Shown: positions 1 through 7,774 of the stretch, piece by piece
Layout: every line of letters begins with the position of its first letter
How positions within the stretch are numbered: the stretch's first letter is position 1
Source: an uncultured Collinsella sp.
GTDB taxonomy: Bacteria; Actinomycetota; Coriobacteriia; Coriobacteriales; Coriobacteriaceae
Assembly: GCA_905197585.1 (NCBI GenBank)
Contig: CAJJZO010000001.1
Span: forward strand, 1 to 40,609
Reading direction: 5' to 3'
DNA: 40,609 nt
Position numbers and translations under genes: made by a program
Notes under the pieces: model-generated
Told to the model about the DNA's origin: nothing
Database searches by the model: none
What the model saw: only the letters and a program-made list of their open reading frames with translations

Positions 1-258
1 CCTCTCGGCGGCCTTGCGAAAAACAAATCCAAGTTAGACCATTTCAAATGGTTCGATGTCTGCCCGGATGCGACACAACTGGTGTGTCCATCCTCGCAGT
101 ATCCGGTTCTCAAGGTGCACGCCTGCGCTGGTTCCCGGTTGCACCGGGCCGCGCGGCAAGGAGATATATTGCCAGACCGGAGGGGCCCCGGGGGCGGGAA
201 TCGCGCACTCCATATTTTGTTCACAAATGAATAGATCCCTCAGTCGCGTCACTGAGGT
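1..258 (-). promoter_or_regulatory. probable rRNA operon leader (no gene)
   Basis: I see no coding gene here. Read on the minus strand, the stretch contains CACCTTGAGAACC (complement of 102-116 region), which resembles the boxA antitermination element of rRNA leaders and spacers. A bulged hairpin follows at 66-93 (arms GGATG+GACACA), of the kind found in RNase III processing stalks, and another at 38-52 (ACCATTT/AAATGGT). A further hairpin lies at 238-257 (CCTCAGT/ACTGAGG). No 16S or 23S sequence is visible, so the rRNA itself would lie before position 1. This is inferred from motif resemblance; I cannot point to a clear promoter. Confidence 0.4.
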
Positions 259-425
259 TAAAACTGAAGCATTGGCTTCTGATATTGGCGATGACCAGCT
301 GTTTTATGAGTATTGAGACATCGGTCATCTCTGGAGCGCTACTTTACTCCAAAGGCATCAGCTATTTGTTTCCCATCGGTAAAAGGCGGGTTTTGTTCGC
401 CAAGCGTTCTTATATATAGATAGAT
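259..425. other. intergenic, nothing recognised
   Basis: This stretch is relatively AT-rich and has no gene with a ribosome binding site and no recognisable RNA gene. It separates the rRNA-leader-like block from the tRNA-derived repeat. The only local structure I noticed is a short GGCG/CGCC pairing near 387-403. Confidence 0.4.
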
Positions 426-451
426 ACGGGTTCGAACCCGTGCACCGGCAA
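426..451. repeat. T-loop-like palindrome module, outer copy
   Basis: The palindrome ACGGGTTCGAACCCGT (426-441) is followed by TGCACCGGCAACA. The same module recurs at 606-631 as CGGGTTCGAACCCG plus TGCCGCGGTAACA, and each copy abuts the A-tract of a minus-strand terminator. The sequence resembles a tRNA T arm, but stem positions 51-63 would pair G with G on either strand, so it is not a functional T arm. Confidence 0.6.
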
Positions 452-482
452 CAAAAAAGACGGCCAACCGAAGTTGACCGTC
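452..482 (-). terminator. Rho-independent terminator, outer
   Basis: On the minus strand, GACGGTCAAC-TTCG-GTTGGCCGTC forms a 10-bp stem with a TTCG loop, followed directly by six T. It lies just downstream of a duplicated tRNA-Lys 3' fragment (496-514), so it appears to be a copied tRNA terminator context. Confidence 0.8.
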
Positions 483-495
483 TCAACAATCTTTG

Positions 496-619
496 GGTGG
501 GCCGTCAGGGGTTCAGCCTGCTTCGCAGGCGGCCGCTGCGGCGCTTTCGCGCCTTGCGCGCTGCGCTGGCAAACGCTCATGCGTTTCCTCAGCTCCGCGC
601 CCTTTCGGGTTCGAACCCG
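496..619 (-). repeat. tRNA-derived composite repeat (Lys copy)
   Basis: Positions 496-514 are an exact 19-base copy of the tRNA-Lys 3' end (673-691), including the CC of its tail and half the T arm. The copy stops at the T loop and is replaced by three short hairpins: GCCTGC/GCAGGC (516-530, TTC loop), GGCGC/GCGCC (540-553) and AAACGC/GCGTTT (571-586). The block ends with the T-loop palindrome CGGGTTCGAACCCG (606-619). The same order of parts follows tRNA-Gly at 9224-9361, so this is a repeated element rather than random debris. Its function is unknown. Confidence 0.7.
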
Positions 620-630
620 TGCCGCGGTAA

Positions 631-660
631 CAAAAAAGCGGCCGGCATCCGCCAGTCGCT
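631..660 (-). terminator. tRNA-Lys terminator
   Basis: On the minus strand, AGCG-A-CTGGC-GGAT-GCCGG-C-CGCT forms a stem with one mismatch, followed by six T. It starts about 12 bases after the encoded CCA of tRNA-Lys and is the natural end of that transcript. Confidence 0.75.
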
Positions 661-671
661 TTTCTATTCTA

Positions 672-747
672 TGGTGGGCCGTCAGGGGTTCGAACCCTGG
701 ACCTTGGGATTAAAAGTCCCCTGCTCTGCCAGCTGAGCTAACGGCCC
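672..747 (-). tRNA. tRNA-Lys (anticodon UUU)
   Basis: The 76-base cloverleaf begins GGGCCGT at 747 and ends ACGGCCC plus discriminator A at 675, with CCA encoded at 674-672. The D arm contains TAGCTCAGCTGGCAGAGCA. The anticodon loop is CTTTTAA, giving anticodon TTT. The T arm is CAGGG-TTCGAAC-CCCTG. It is preceded by a good promoter and followed by a terminator, so it is probably a single-gene transcript. Confidence 0.97.
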
Positions 748-756
748 GCGGGTGGC

Positions 757-785
757 ATTGTACCACGGTCTGGGACTATTCCCAA
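757..785 (-). promoter_or_regulatory. tRNA-Lys promoter
   Basis: On the minus strand, TTGGGA (780-785) and TACAAT (757-762) are separated by 17 bases and end 9 bases before the tRNA 5' end. The -35 box overlaps the stop codon region of the upstream aminopeptidase gene. Confidence 0.55.
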
Positions 786-2056
786 CTCCATTGGCCGTTC
801 TGGAAAATCACAACTTCACGTCCATCAGGCGTAATGCCCGTAATATCGATGTCGTCCGTGCCGATCATAAAATCGACGTGCGTGCTCGAGACGTTAACAC
901 CATGCTCCAGGAGCTCCTCCTTAGACATGTCGTACCCACCCTCGATGCATTCGGGGAAACCGACACCTAGCGCGAGATGGCAGCTAGCGTTCTCGTCATA
1001 GAGCGTATCGTAGAACAGAACACCACTTTCGCGGATCGGCGTGTTCTTGGAAATGAGCGCGACCTCTCCCAGGTGAGCAGCGCCCTCGTCAGTATCGATG
1101 ATACTTGCGAGCGTTGCCTTGCCCACGCGGGCGTCGTAGTCCACCACGCGGCCGCCCTCGAACTTAATCCAAAAATCGTCGACTTTATTGCCGTGGTGGA
1201 TGAGCGGCATGGCCGAGTACACGATACCGTCAGCGCGCATGCGATCGGGCGAAGTGAAGACTTCCTCGGTGGGAATGTTGGGGAAGAAGGGGTGCCCATC
1301 GGGCGTCTTGCCCTTGCCGCCGGCCCACTCGTGACCCTTCGTCATGCCAATCGTCAGATCGGTTCCATTTGCCGCGGTGTAATGCAGGCAGTCGAAACGA
1401 TTGTCGTTCAGGAAACGCAGGTTCTTTTCGAATGCGGCGTCATGGAGCTCCCAGTCGCTCTCTGGGTCCTGGCCATCGGCGCGAGCGGTGTGCAGAATCG
1501 CATTCCACAGCTTATAGATTGCAACCTCATCGGCGTCTCCCGGGAACACCTCGCGCGCCCAAGCCACGACCGGAGCGCCGGCGATGCACCACGGATTGAT
1601 GTTGTAATCCAGTCCACGGCGGAAAACTTTGCACTGCGTGTTCTTTGCCTTAGAAGCTGCAGCGGGCTTAGCGGGATCGATGCCCTTAAGGGCGGCGGGG
1701 TCCGCACCCTCGATAAAGATAAAGCAGGCACCGTCCTGGGCCAGGGAATCCAGCTGCAGGCGCTTCCACTCGGGCGTCTGCTCAAAATAGCTTTTCTCGA
1801 CATGCTCGTACGTGAGCCTCGTCACGGCATCATCGGCCCAGATGACCGTCACGTGGCCGGCGCCGGCAGCATAGGCCTCCGCGACCACCACGCGCGCAAA
1901 CGGCGCGCACTCAACCGGAGACTGAACGACAACTTCCTGGCCGGGCTTAACGTTTACGCCCTTGCGGACAACCAGGCGCGCATAGTTTTTAATCTTGGGC
2001 TCCAGGGACTTCATACCCTCCAGGGCCTCTTCGACCGTCAGGGCAGCTCGAATCAT
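776..2056 (-). CDS. M29 family aminopeptidase
   Basis: This 426-residue protein is an intracellular metallo-aminopeptidase of family M29 (AmpS/PepS/T type), which removes N-terminal residues from peptides using two metal ions. The family's ligand motifs are visible in order: the second Glu of PTEEVFTSPD, Glu in LGEVALI, His in ASCHLALG, and His and Asp in SSTHVDFMIG. The length is normal for the family. I chose the ATG at 2056 because GGAG sits six bases before it; the upstream in-frame ATG at 2068 would place that ribosome site inside the gene. It is the last protein gene of the minus-strand block before tRNA-Lys and is separated from the gene at 2146 by a terminator. Confidence 0.93.
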   Translation of the reverse strand: MIRAALTVEEALEGMKSLEPKIKNYARLVVRKGVNVKPGQEVVVQSPVECAPFARVVVAEAYAAGAGHVTVIWADDAVTRLTYEHVEKSYFEQTPEWKRLQLDSLAQDGACFIFIEGADPAALKGIDPAKPAAASKAKNTQCKVFRRGLDYNINPWCIAGAPVVAWAREVFPGDADEVAIYKLWNAILHTARADGQDPESDWELHDAAFEKNLRFLNDNRFDCLHYTAANGTDLTIGMTKGHEWAGGKGKTPDGHPFFPNIPTEEVFTSPDRMRADGIVYSAMPLIHHGNKVDDFWIKFEGGRVVDYDARVGKATLASIIDTDEGAAHLGEVALISKNTPIRESGVLFYDTLYDENASCHLALGVGFPECIEGGYDMSKEELLEHGVNVSSTHVDFMIGTDDIDITGITPDGREVVIFQNGQWSWE

Positions 2057-2084
2057 GTGCCACTCCATCTATCTATAGAACAGT

Positions 2085-2115
2085 AAAAAGGCGCGCCGCA
2101 AAAACGACGCGCCTT
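2085..2115 (-). terminator. terminator after 2146-2721
   Basis: On the minus strand, AAGGCGCG and CGCGCCTT arms flank a 12-base loop and are followed by TTTTTAC. It ends the purC and membrane-protein transcript. Confidence 0.7.
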
Positions 2116-2145
2116 ATATCTTAGCGATAAGTATGGATGCAAACG

Positions 2146-2721
2146 CTACTTCTTCTTGGAGTCCTTCTTGTCCTCCTCGGCAGCTGCGCGCTCGATAAGA
2201 GCGTTGAGCTTGTTCTCGGACATGCCCTCGGCCTGCGCGCGGTACATGTTGCGCAAGGGACGAATACGAGCGAAGTCGTAGATAAAGTCACCTAGGATGA
2301 TGACATAGGACAAAACGATGCCGACCATCTGGACAGGGCTGGACACCATGCCAGCGGGAGCGAAGTACAGCGAGGCCCAAATTGCCACGACGAGCACCAT
2401 GCCAATGGCGAGCACAATCCACCAGATGCGACGGCGCTTGGTGTAGTCCTCGTCCTGCTTGAGGAGGATATTCGACACCGTATAGATGCGGTCCTCCTTG
2501 GCGCGCTGCTTAGCCTTGCGGGCGCGCTTCTCCTCTTTAGAGAGGCCCTCGAGGTTCTCGCCCTTCTCGAGCTCTTTGCGGCGTGCCTTAGACGAAGCCG
2601 GCACGACGCGAACGGAGCTCGCTGCTTGGCGGGCGGGCTTAGCAGATGCGGCAGACTTGCGCGCAACCCCGGTAACTTCGTGGGATTGCGTGCGCTTGTT
2701 CGTGGCGCTACGGGTACTCAC
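2146..2721 (-). CDS. small two-helix membrane protein (DUF3043-like layout)
   Basis: This 191-residue protein has a basic, Ala/Ser/Arg-rich N-terminal half (about residues 1-90, including a Lys/Glu stretch). Two hydrophobic helices follow at about 100-122 (WWIVLAIGMVLVVAIW) and 128-148 (VGIVLSYVIILGDFIYDF), and the tail is charged and Lys-rich. This layout matches the small actinobacterial DUF3043 membrane proteins, but I am not certain of the family. The function is unknown. The start is a GTG at 2721, directly abutting the purC stop codon, so the two genes are probably co-transcribed and translationally coupled. Confidence 0.75.
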   Translation of the reverse strand: MSTRSATNKRTQSHEVTGVARKSAASAKPARQAASSVRVVPASSKARRKELEKGENLEGLSKEEKRARKAKQRAKEDRIYTVSNILLKQDEDYTKRRRIWWIVLAIGMVLVVAIWASLYFAPAGMVSSPVQMVGIVLSYVIILGDFIYDFARIRPLRNMYRAQAEGMSENKLNALIERAAAEEDKKDSKKK

Positions 2722-3609
2722 TTATGCGTTCTCCTTCATGCTTGTGAACTGGGAGCCCGTGATGATCTGGAAGGCCTCGCGATAGCGCTCGGACGTGCCA
2801 TCGATGACCTCGGCGGGCAGGTGCGGGGTCTCCCCCGTCATATCCCAGTTGGCCTTGAGCCAATTGCGGACGAATTGTTTGTCGTAGCTAGGCTGGATCT
2901 TGCCCTCCTCGTAGCTGGCAGCAGGCCAGAAACGGCTGGAGTCGGGCGTGAGGCACTCGTCGATCAGCGTGACCTTGCCATCGATGACACCAAACTCGAA
3001 CTTGGTGTCGGCAATGATGATGCCACGGGTCGCGGCGTACTCGGCAGCGGCCTTGTAGATCCTGAGGGACAGGTCGCGAATCTGCGCGGCGATGTCCTCA
3101 CCCACGATCTCGCAGCAACGCTCAAACGAGATATTCTCGTCGTGGTCGCCGATCTCGGCCTTCGTGGACGGCGTGAACAGCGGCTCGGGAAGCTTTGAGG
3201 CCTCGGTCAGACCCTCGGGCAGCTGAATGCCGCAGACGGTGCCGTTCTCGTCATAGGTCTTCTTGCCCGAACCGGTCAGATAGCCGCGGACGATGCACTC
3301 GATAGGAATCGTCTGGGCCTTCTTAACCAGCATGGCGCGGCCAGCGAGGTAGTCACGATACTCAGCAAACTCCTCGGGGAAATCCGCCGGGTCGATGGAA
3401 ACGAGATGGTTGGGGACGATGTCGGCAAACTTATCGAACCAGAATGCCGAGATGCGATTGAGCACCTCTCCCTTAAACGGAATCTCGTCGGGAAGAATGA
3501 AGTCGAACGCAGAAATGCGGTCGGTGGCGACCATCAGCAGGTTTTCACCGGCATCGTAAATATCACGAACCTTGCCACGGGAATCCGGACGACGCTCCAT
3601 CGTTGTCAC
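2722..3609 (-). CDS. purC: SAICAR synthetase (purine synthesis)
   Basis: PurC joins CAIR and aspartate with ATP to form SAICAR, the step before PurB in de novo purine synthesis. Family motifs are clear: GKVRDIYD near the N terminus, TDRISAFDF, PIECIVRGYLTGSG, IADTKFEFG and LIDECLTPDSSRFWP. The 295-residue form starts at GTG 3609, which has AAGGAG eight bases upstream; the GTG at 3618 overlaps that ribosome site, and an ATG lies at 3600. The length is at the long end for the family, as in other versions that carry a C-terminal extension. PurB, which works two steps later on related substrates, is encoded 4 kb away on the same strand. Confidence 0.97.
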   Translation of the reverse strand: MTTMERRPDSRGKVRDIYDAGENLLMVATDRISAFDFILPDEIPFKGEVLNRISAFWFDKFADIVPNHLVSIDPADFPEEFAEYRDYLAGRAMLVKKAQTIPIECIVRGYLTGSGKKTYDENGTVCGIQLPEGLTEASKLPEPLFTPSTKAEIGDHDENISFERCCEIVGEDIAAQIRDLSLRIYKAAAEYAATRGIIIADTKFEFGVIDGKVTLIDECLTPDSSRFWPAASYEEGKIQPSYDKQFVRNWLKANWDMTGETPHLPAEVIDGTSERYREAFQIITGSQFTSMKENA

Positions 3610-3641
3610 GTGAGTCACTCCTTACCAAAATACGACAGTAA

Positions 3642-3659
3642 TGCGGGTTCTTTCCCGCA
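3642..3659. terminator. weak hairpin between the kinase gene and purC
   Basis: TGCGGG/CCCGCA arms with a six-base loop sit in the 109-base gap. There is no strong T-tract on the minus strand, so termination here is uncertain. Confidence 0.3.
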
Positions 3660-3718
3660 CGTTTTCGCAAACTCGGAGCGGCAGGGACGCGGCCCCTCCT
3701 TCACCGAATAGCGAAAAG

Positions 3719-5284
3719 CTAGTGCTCCATTGTAGTAGATGCCGCGTCCGCCGTGTGCTCGCGGGGCAGATGAATTGTAAAAGTCGTACCCTTTCCAAGC
3801 TCCGACTCCACGGATATGTAGCCATGGTGACGCTCGACGATCTGCTTGGTCACGGCGAGGCCGACGCCCAGGCCGCCAGCTTCGCGGGCGCGGCTGGCAT
3901 CGGCGCGCCAAAACCGCCCGAAAATGCGCGACAGATCGTCCTTGGCAATACCGATGCCGGTATCAGAAACGGCAATGCTGACGTGCCTGCGGTCACTGAG
4001 CACCGACACCACGACCCAACCGCCCTCGGGGGTGTAGCGCATGGCGTTGCTCATGAGGTTGATAACACATTGCGTGATCATGTCGGGATCGGCCTCGACG
4101 ACATCGTCGTGCCCTTGGGTTTCATCTGCAAAGCGAAGACGAAGGTCACGGTCGGCAAACAGACGCTCCTGGCCGTTCACAATCGATCGCACGAACGGAA
4201 CCATGTCCACCGGTTCTAGATTGAGCGGAGCCGTGCTGTTTTCCATACGCGATAGGTCGAGCATCTGCTGCACCAGACGAGCCAGGCGACGCGTCTCGGA
4301 AGCAACGGTCTCCAAATGCTCATCGTCGGTGGGATACACGCCATCCTGCATGGCCTCGACCGTTGCGAGCATGGCCATAAGCGGCGTGCGAAGCTCGTGT
4401 GCAACGTCTGAGGTCAGGCGCTTCTCGTGTTTCATATCCTTCTCGAGCGAGGTGGCCATCTCATCGAAGGTCTCACCCAGCTGATCGATCTCGTCATCAC
4501 CGCGCAGTCCCGTGCGAGCCGACAGGTCGCCGTCACGGATTTGCTTTGCGGTACTGGTGATGCGATGAATCGGTTTGGTGAGCATGCGCGACACGAGCGA
4601 TCCGATAACGACCGAAATGCAGATTGCAACAACCGCGGCGAGGGCCATGGCGTTAAAGGTCTTCTCCCTAAACGCAGAGTCCGCCTTGGTGAGCAGAGCG
4701 TCGGAGCCGATGGCCCACAGCTTTACCTGTCCGGCATGCTCGCCGGAAGACGTTACAATCTCGACGTTAGCAACGCTATCGGAGTCGGTTGGAGCAGACG
4801 AGACCGGGCTATGCGATGCCCTCTTGCCGCTCGTGTCGTCGGTCGTAGCCTGGTTTTCGCGTACATCGGCGGTGGCGCTTGCCGAGGGCCAGGAATCGTC
4901 ATAAACGATCACACCCTTTTTATTGACGACCTGCATGCCCAGATCGTCGGAAACCAAACTCGACGTTGCGACCGTGCGCAGTTCTCCCGCGGTCCAAGAG
5001 CCGTTTTCCTCATATGAGGTCGCCAACTTCTCGGCAGCGGAATTTGCGATTTCGACGATATTGGAGCGTGTGTAATCCGAAAAGACCGTGCCCCACACAA
5101 CAGAGACAACGCCCACCAGCACCAATACCGTCATGAGCGATGTCAGAGCAAAAGCAAGTGCCATGCGCGAGGGATAGCTCATCGTTGGCCGTGAATCGGA
5201 ACGAGGCGTGTTCCAACTAGCCTTGGAACCCGCCTCGCTCTCCTGCTTGTGCTTTTGTCCGATTTCAAAGCGCGCAGGTGTCAT
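3719..5284 (-). CDS. sensor histidine kinase (BaeS/VanS type)
   Basis: This 521-residue membrane kinase has two transmembrane helices (about 41-66 and 213-234) enclosing an extracytoplasmic sensor region of about 145 residues that is rich in Ser and Asp. A HAMP linker follows. The HisKA domain has its phospho-acceptor at His296 in DVAHELRTPL, and the ATPase domain shows NLMSNAMRYTP, VSDTGIGI, IFGRFWR and GLGVGLAV. An unusual charged cytoplasmic N-terminal tail of about 40 residues precedes the first helix; an internal Met at residue 35 could be an alternative start. It lies 11 bases downstream of the response regulator and is surely its partner. The signal is not evident from the sequence. 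Confidence 0.93.
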   Translation of the reverse strand: MTPARFEIGQKHKQESEAGSKASWNTPRSDSRPTMSYPSRMALAFALTSLMTVLVLVGVVSVVWGTVFSDYTRSNIVEIANSAAEKLATSYEENGSWTAGELRTVATSSLVSDDLGMQVVNKKGVIVYDDSWPSASATADVRENQATTDDTSGKRASHSPVSSAPTDSDSVANVEIVTSSGEHAGQVKLWAIGSDALLTKADSAFREKTFNAMALAAVVAICISVVIGSLVSRMLTKPIHRITSTAKQIRDGDLSARTGLRGDDEIDQLGETFDEMATSLEKDMKHEKRLTSDVAHELRTPLMAMLATVEAMQDGVYPTDDEHLETVASETRRLARLVQQMLDLSRMENSTAPLNLEPVDMVPFVRSIVNGQERLFADRDLRLRFADETQGHDDVVEADPDMITQCVINLMSNAMRYTPEGGWVVVSVLSDRRHVSIAVSDTGIGIAKDDLSRIFGRFWRADASRAREAGGLGVGLAVTKQIVERHHGYISVESELGKGTTFTIHLPREHTADAASTTMEH

Positions 5285-5295
5285 ATGTGATTTCC

Positions 5296-6018
5296 CTATT
5301 TCTCGTCCGACTTATCGGTCTTGGCCGGAGCCTCGAAGCGATAGCCGACACCATGGACGGTGTAGAGCCACTTGGGCTTCTTGGGATCATCGCCCAGCTT
5401 GGCGCGAAGATTCTTCACGTGGCTATCGATGGTGCGCTCATAGCCCTCAAAGTCATACCCGAGCACTTTCTCGACCAGCTCCATGCGGTTATACACACGG
5501 CCGGGATGGCGGGCAAGCGTGGTGAGCAGCTTAAACTCGGAAGCCGTCAGATCGACTTCCTTGCCCTCGACCAAGATCTTGTGGCCCGAGATATCGATGA
5601 CCAGATCGCCGAAGTCGAGTACCTCGACGGCGGGCTCGTCGGCCTGATGGGCACGGCGGAACAGAGCGCGAACGCGGGCGACGAGCTCGCGCGGCGAGAA
5701 CGGCTTAATCAGATAGTCGTCGGCGCCGAGCTCAAGACCGATAATACGGTCCTCGATCTCGCCCTTAGCCGTCAGCATGATGATGGGGACATCCGAGGTA
5801 TCGCGAATGGTGCGGCAAACGCGCTCGCCGGGAATCTTGGGGAGCATAAGGTCGAGCACGACCAGGTCGAACTGATGCTTCTCGAACTCCTCGATCGCGG
5901 ACTGGCCGTCGCCGACGCCCACAACCCAGTAGCCTTCGCGCTCGAGATAGGCAGCGACGGCGTCACGGATTGCCTTCTCATCCTCGACCAGCAGAATCTT
6001 TTTTGCATCTGAAGCCAT
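5296..6018 (-). CDS. OmpR-family response regulator
   Basis: This 240-residue regulator has a receiver domain (VEDE acidic pocket, phospho-acceptor Asp56 in VVLDLMLPK, Thr in MLTAKGE, Lys in DDYLIKPF). A winged-helix DNA-binding domain follows, with LTASEFKLL, RTIDSHVKNLRAKLG and VHGVGYRF. I start it at ATG 6018, which has a GGGGGG run seven bases upstream; the longer frame would use an unsupported TTG. It is co-transcribed with the kinase at 3719-5284 and is the first gene of that operon, with a large hairpin upstream. The targets are unknown. Confidence 0.95.
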   Translation of the reverse strand: MASDAKKILLVEDEKAIRDAVAAYLEREGYWVVGVGDGQSAIEEFEKHQFDLVVLDLMLPKIPGERVCRTIRDTSDVPIIMLTAKGEIEDRIIGLELGADDYLIKPFSPRELVARVRALFRRAHQADEPAVEVLDFGDLVIDISGHKILVEGKEVDLTASEFKLLTTLARHPGRVYNRMELVEKVLGYDFEGYERTIDSHVKNLRAKLGDDPKKPKWLYTVHGVGYRFEAPAKTDKSDEK

Positions 6019-6073
6019 AACACGGCCCCCCTGTCTCAATTAGCTAAGAACAAGCCCATTTTAACGCACCTGA

Positions 6074-6112
6074 GCCCGCCGGATGCCGCTATGACGCGGC
6101 AGCTCGGCGGGC
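6074..6112 (-). terminator. large GC-rich hairpin between lipoprotein gene and two-component operon
   Basis: GCCCGCCG (6074-6081) pairs with CGGCGGGC (6105-6112), and TGCCGC pairs with GCGGCA inside, with a six-base loop. It is the only strong structure between the lipoprotein stop and the regulator start. The T-tract after it on the minus strand is poor (GTTAAAATGG), so it may be a weak terminator or an mRNA-leader structure of the regulator. Confidence 0.5.
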
Positions 6113-6171
6113 GGTACTCACAATTACAACGCGTTTATTCCCCTGTTGGCGCCTTTTTAACCCCTCTAAGC

Positions 6172-7383
6172 TTAAAGAGAGAATAGGCGTGCAGCGACCG
6201 TCTCTGGTATACCCTGGCTGTTGCGCACCGTGGCGTACGTAAGGAATGAGTCCGATTTTCCCGCCGTAGCTGGATAATCGCCATACTCCAAAGCGCGGTC
6301 GGGCGACAGCAGCGAGCCATAGGTCTTGGCAGAGGTGTCGATCAGGAAATGCGACGCCTGTACCTTAACAAGGTATTTATTCTTCTTGCCAGCCGCACAT
6401 GCGAGCGGCTCGCGTGACAGAAAGAGGTACGGCCCTCCCTCATTACCGATATACGTGCCCATATTGCCCAGGCTGCCCACGCCGCTATAGGCCGCCTCGA
6501 TAGAAAACACGAAGGTATCGCCCATATACACGGCCTCGAAAGGCGAGACTGACGAGGGAAGGACTAGCTGGGCACGCTTGGTGTTGTTGCCGTCGGTCAG
6601 ATCGATTGCCGTTATGCCGTAGTAGACGCCCTCGTCGTTGCGGACACGCGGCGAGATGGTCAAAATGCCGTCGCTCGCGCGCGGGGCCGATGCAAAGCGG
6701 CCCGTCGATTTCCAAATTGTCTCGGCCTTAGATTCATCAAGCGAGCGACGATAGCAAAACGAATCACTACTCGTTTTATTGCCGCTTGCCGAAGGCATTT
6801 TATACCAGATGACTGATGACCCGAACGCCGTAAACAGGGGCGGATCATAGTCCTTGCCACCTCGATCGAGCTCAACCACGTCGCCAGAGAGCGAAGCGCC
6901 CGACAGATTTTGAGCGTAGAGCTTCCACGATGAATTGGCAAAGTTCATCTCAACCCACGCGAATACGCCGTCGCCGGCACGGACATCGTAGAATGCATAT
7001 CCCGTGCCCTCGATAGGATCCTCGATTAATGTGGTAAGCGAGCCATCGCCCAGGTTAAGCACACCGAGTGTGTTGGCGTGCAGTGCCGATGCGGGCGCCA
7101 TCATCGCCGCGGCATAATCGCCGTCGCAGTAGTACAGCAGCGTACCCAGAGGCAGCGTCCACGACGCCGCCGGCTCAAGATCGATGTCGACTGCCTCGTA
7201 CTCATCCGTAATCGAGATGATTTTGGAATCGTCCTTGATAATCTGCGGCTCGCCGGCGGCATCATCGCTGGTGCCCGTTTTTTTCGAGCATCCGGCAAGC
7301 ACCGTGGCAGCGCCCGCGGCAGCCCCACCGAGTACAAAGCCGCGACGCGATATTCCGTTCTTGATGTGATCGGCGATACCCAT
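6172..7383 (-). CDS. Tat-exported lipoprotein, unknown function
   Basis: The N terminus shows a twin-arginine signal (ISRRGFVLGG) followed by a hydrophobic run and a lipobox VLAGC, so the 403-residue protein is probably exported folded and anchored to the outer face of the membrane. The rest has repeated short segments rich in Gly, Asp and aromatics (DGVFAWVE, GSSVIWYK, GDTFVFSIE, LTYATV) that suggest a beta-propeller-like fold. I do not recognise a specific family. Its ATG overlaps the TAA of the TSCPD gene by one base (TAATG), so translation is coupled. Confidence 0.8.
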   Translation of the reverse strand: MGIADHIKNGISRRGFVLGGAAAGAATVLAGCSKKTGTSDDAAGEPQIIKDDSKIISITDEYEAVDIDLEPAASWTLPLGTLLYYCDGDYAAAMMAPASALHANTLGVLNLGDGSLTTLIEDPIEGTGYAFYDVRAGDGVFAWVEMNFANSSWKLYAQNLSGASLSGDVVELDRGGKDYDPPLFTAFGSSVIWYKMPSASGNKTSSDSFCYRRSLDESKAETIWKSTGRFASAPRASDGILTISPRVRNDEGVYYGITAIDLTDGNNTKRAQLVLPSSVSPFEAVYMGDTFVFSIEAAYSGVGSLGNMGTYIGNEGGPYLFLSREPLACAAGKKNKYLVKVQASHFLIDTSAKTYGSLLSPDRALEYGDYPATAGKSDSFLTYATVRNSQGIPETVAARLFSL

Positions 7384-7646
7384 TAGGCGATCTCGGCGCG
7401 AGCGGCCTCGATAGCGCGTGTAAGCTGGTCGGCGCAGGAGGTCTTTTTCATACCGCAGGTATTACCGGCGAGAACCTCGATTACGCGATCGGCAGGAGCG
7501 CCCTCGACCAGTTTGGAGATAGCCTTGAGATTGCCGTCGCAGCCACCGGTAAACTCAACGCCCATCACCTTGTTGCCGTCATCGGAAAGGTCAAGGTGAA
7601 TATTGCGAGCACACACGCCCTGAGGCTTGTAATCAAACGAAATCAT
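7383..7646 (-). CDS. TSCPD domain protein
   Basis: This 87-residue cytosolic protein matches the stand-alone TSCPD family (TIGR03905-like): ISFDYKPQGVC near the N terminus, VEFTGGCDGNLKAI in the middle and GNTCGMKKTSCADQL near the end. The conserved cysteines (C-G in GGCDGN, C in NTCG, C in TSCAD) suggest metal or redox binding. A similar domain is found at the C terminus of some ribonucleotide reductases, but the function of the free form is not established. ATG 7646 is chosen because GAGAGGGG lies five bases upstream. It overlaps the lipoprotein start by one base. Confidence 0.85.
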   Translation of the reverse strand: MISFDYKPQGVCARNIHLDLSDDGNKVMGVEFTGGCDGNLKAISKLVEGAPADRVIEVLAGNTCGMKKTSCADQLTRAIEAARAEIA

Positions 7647-7710
7647 GCGATCCCCTCTCAGAATGTTATTCAAGACGACTATTATCCCCGTCTTTCCCTA
7701 AATGCAACGA

Positions 7711-7748
7711 GGCGCTTTGCCGGCAACACACATTACCAGCAAAGCGCC
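7711..7748 (-). terminator. terminator downstream of purB
   Basis: GGCGCTTTGC and GCAAAGCGCC form a 10-bp stem around an 18-base loop. It lies 26 bases after the purB stop on the minus strand and separates purB from the TSCPD gene. The trailing T-run is interrupted. Confidence 0.6.
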
Positions 7749-7774
7749 CTAAAAAGCTAACGTTATGCCCGAAC

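Noticed and set aside
426..441. Possible additional tRNA from the T-arm-like sequence
   Set aside because: Stem positions do not pair as a real T arm on either strand, and no acceptor, D or anticodon arm is present.
516..586. CRISPR-like repeats
   Set aside because: The hairpins are different from each other and there are no equal-length spacers or cas genes.
440..736. Possible small protein gene across the tRNA-Lys region
   Set aside because: The frame runs through terminators and the tRNA gene in antisense and lacks a ribosome site.
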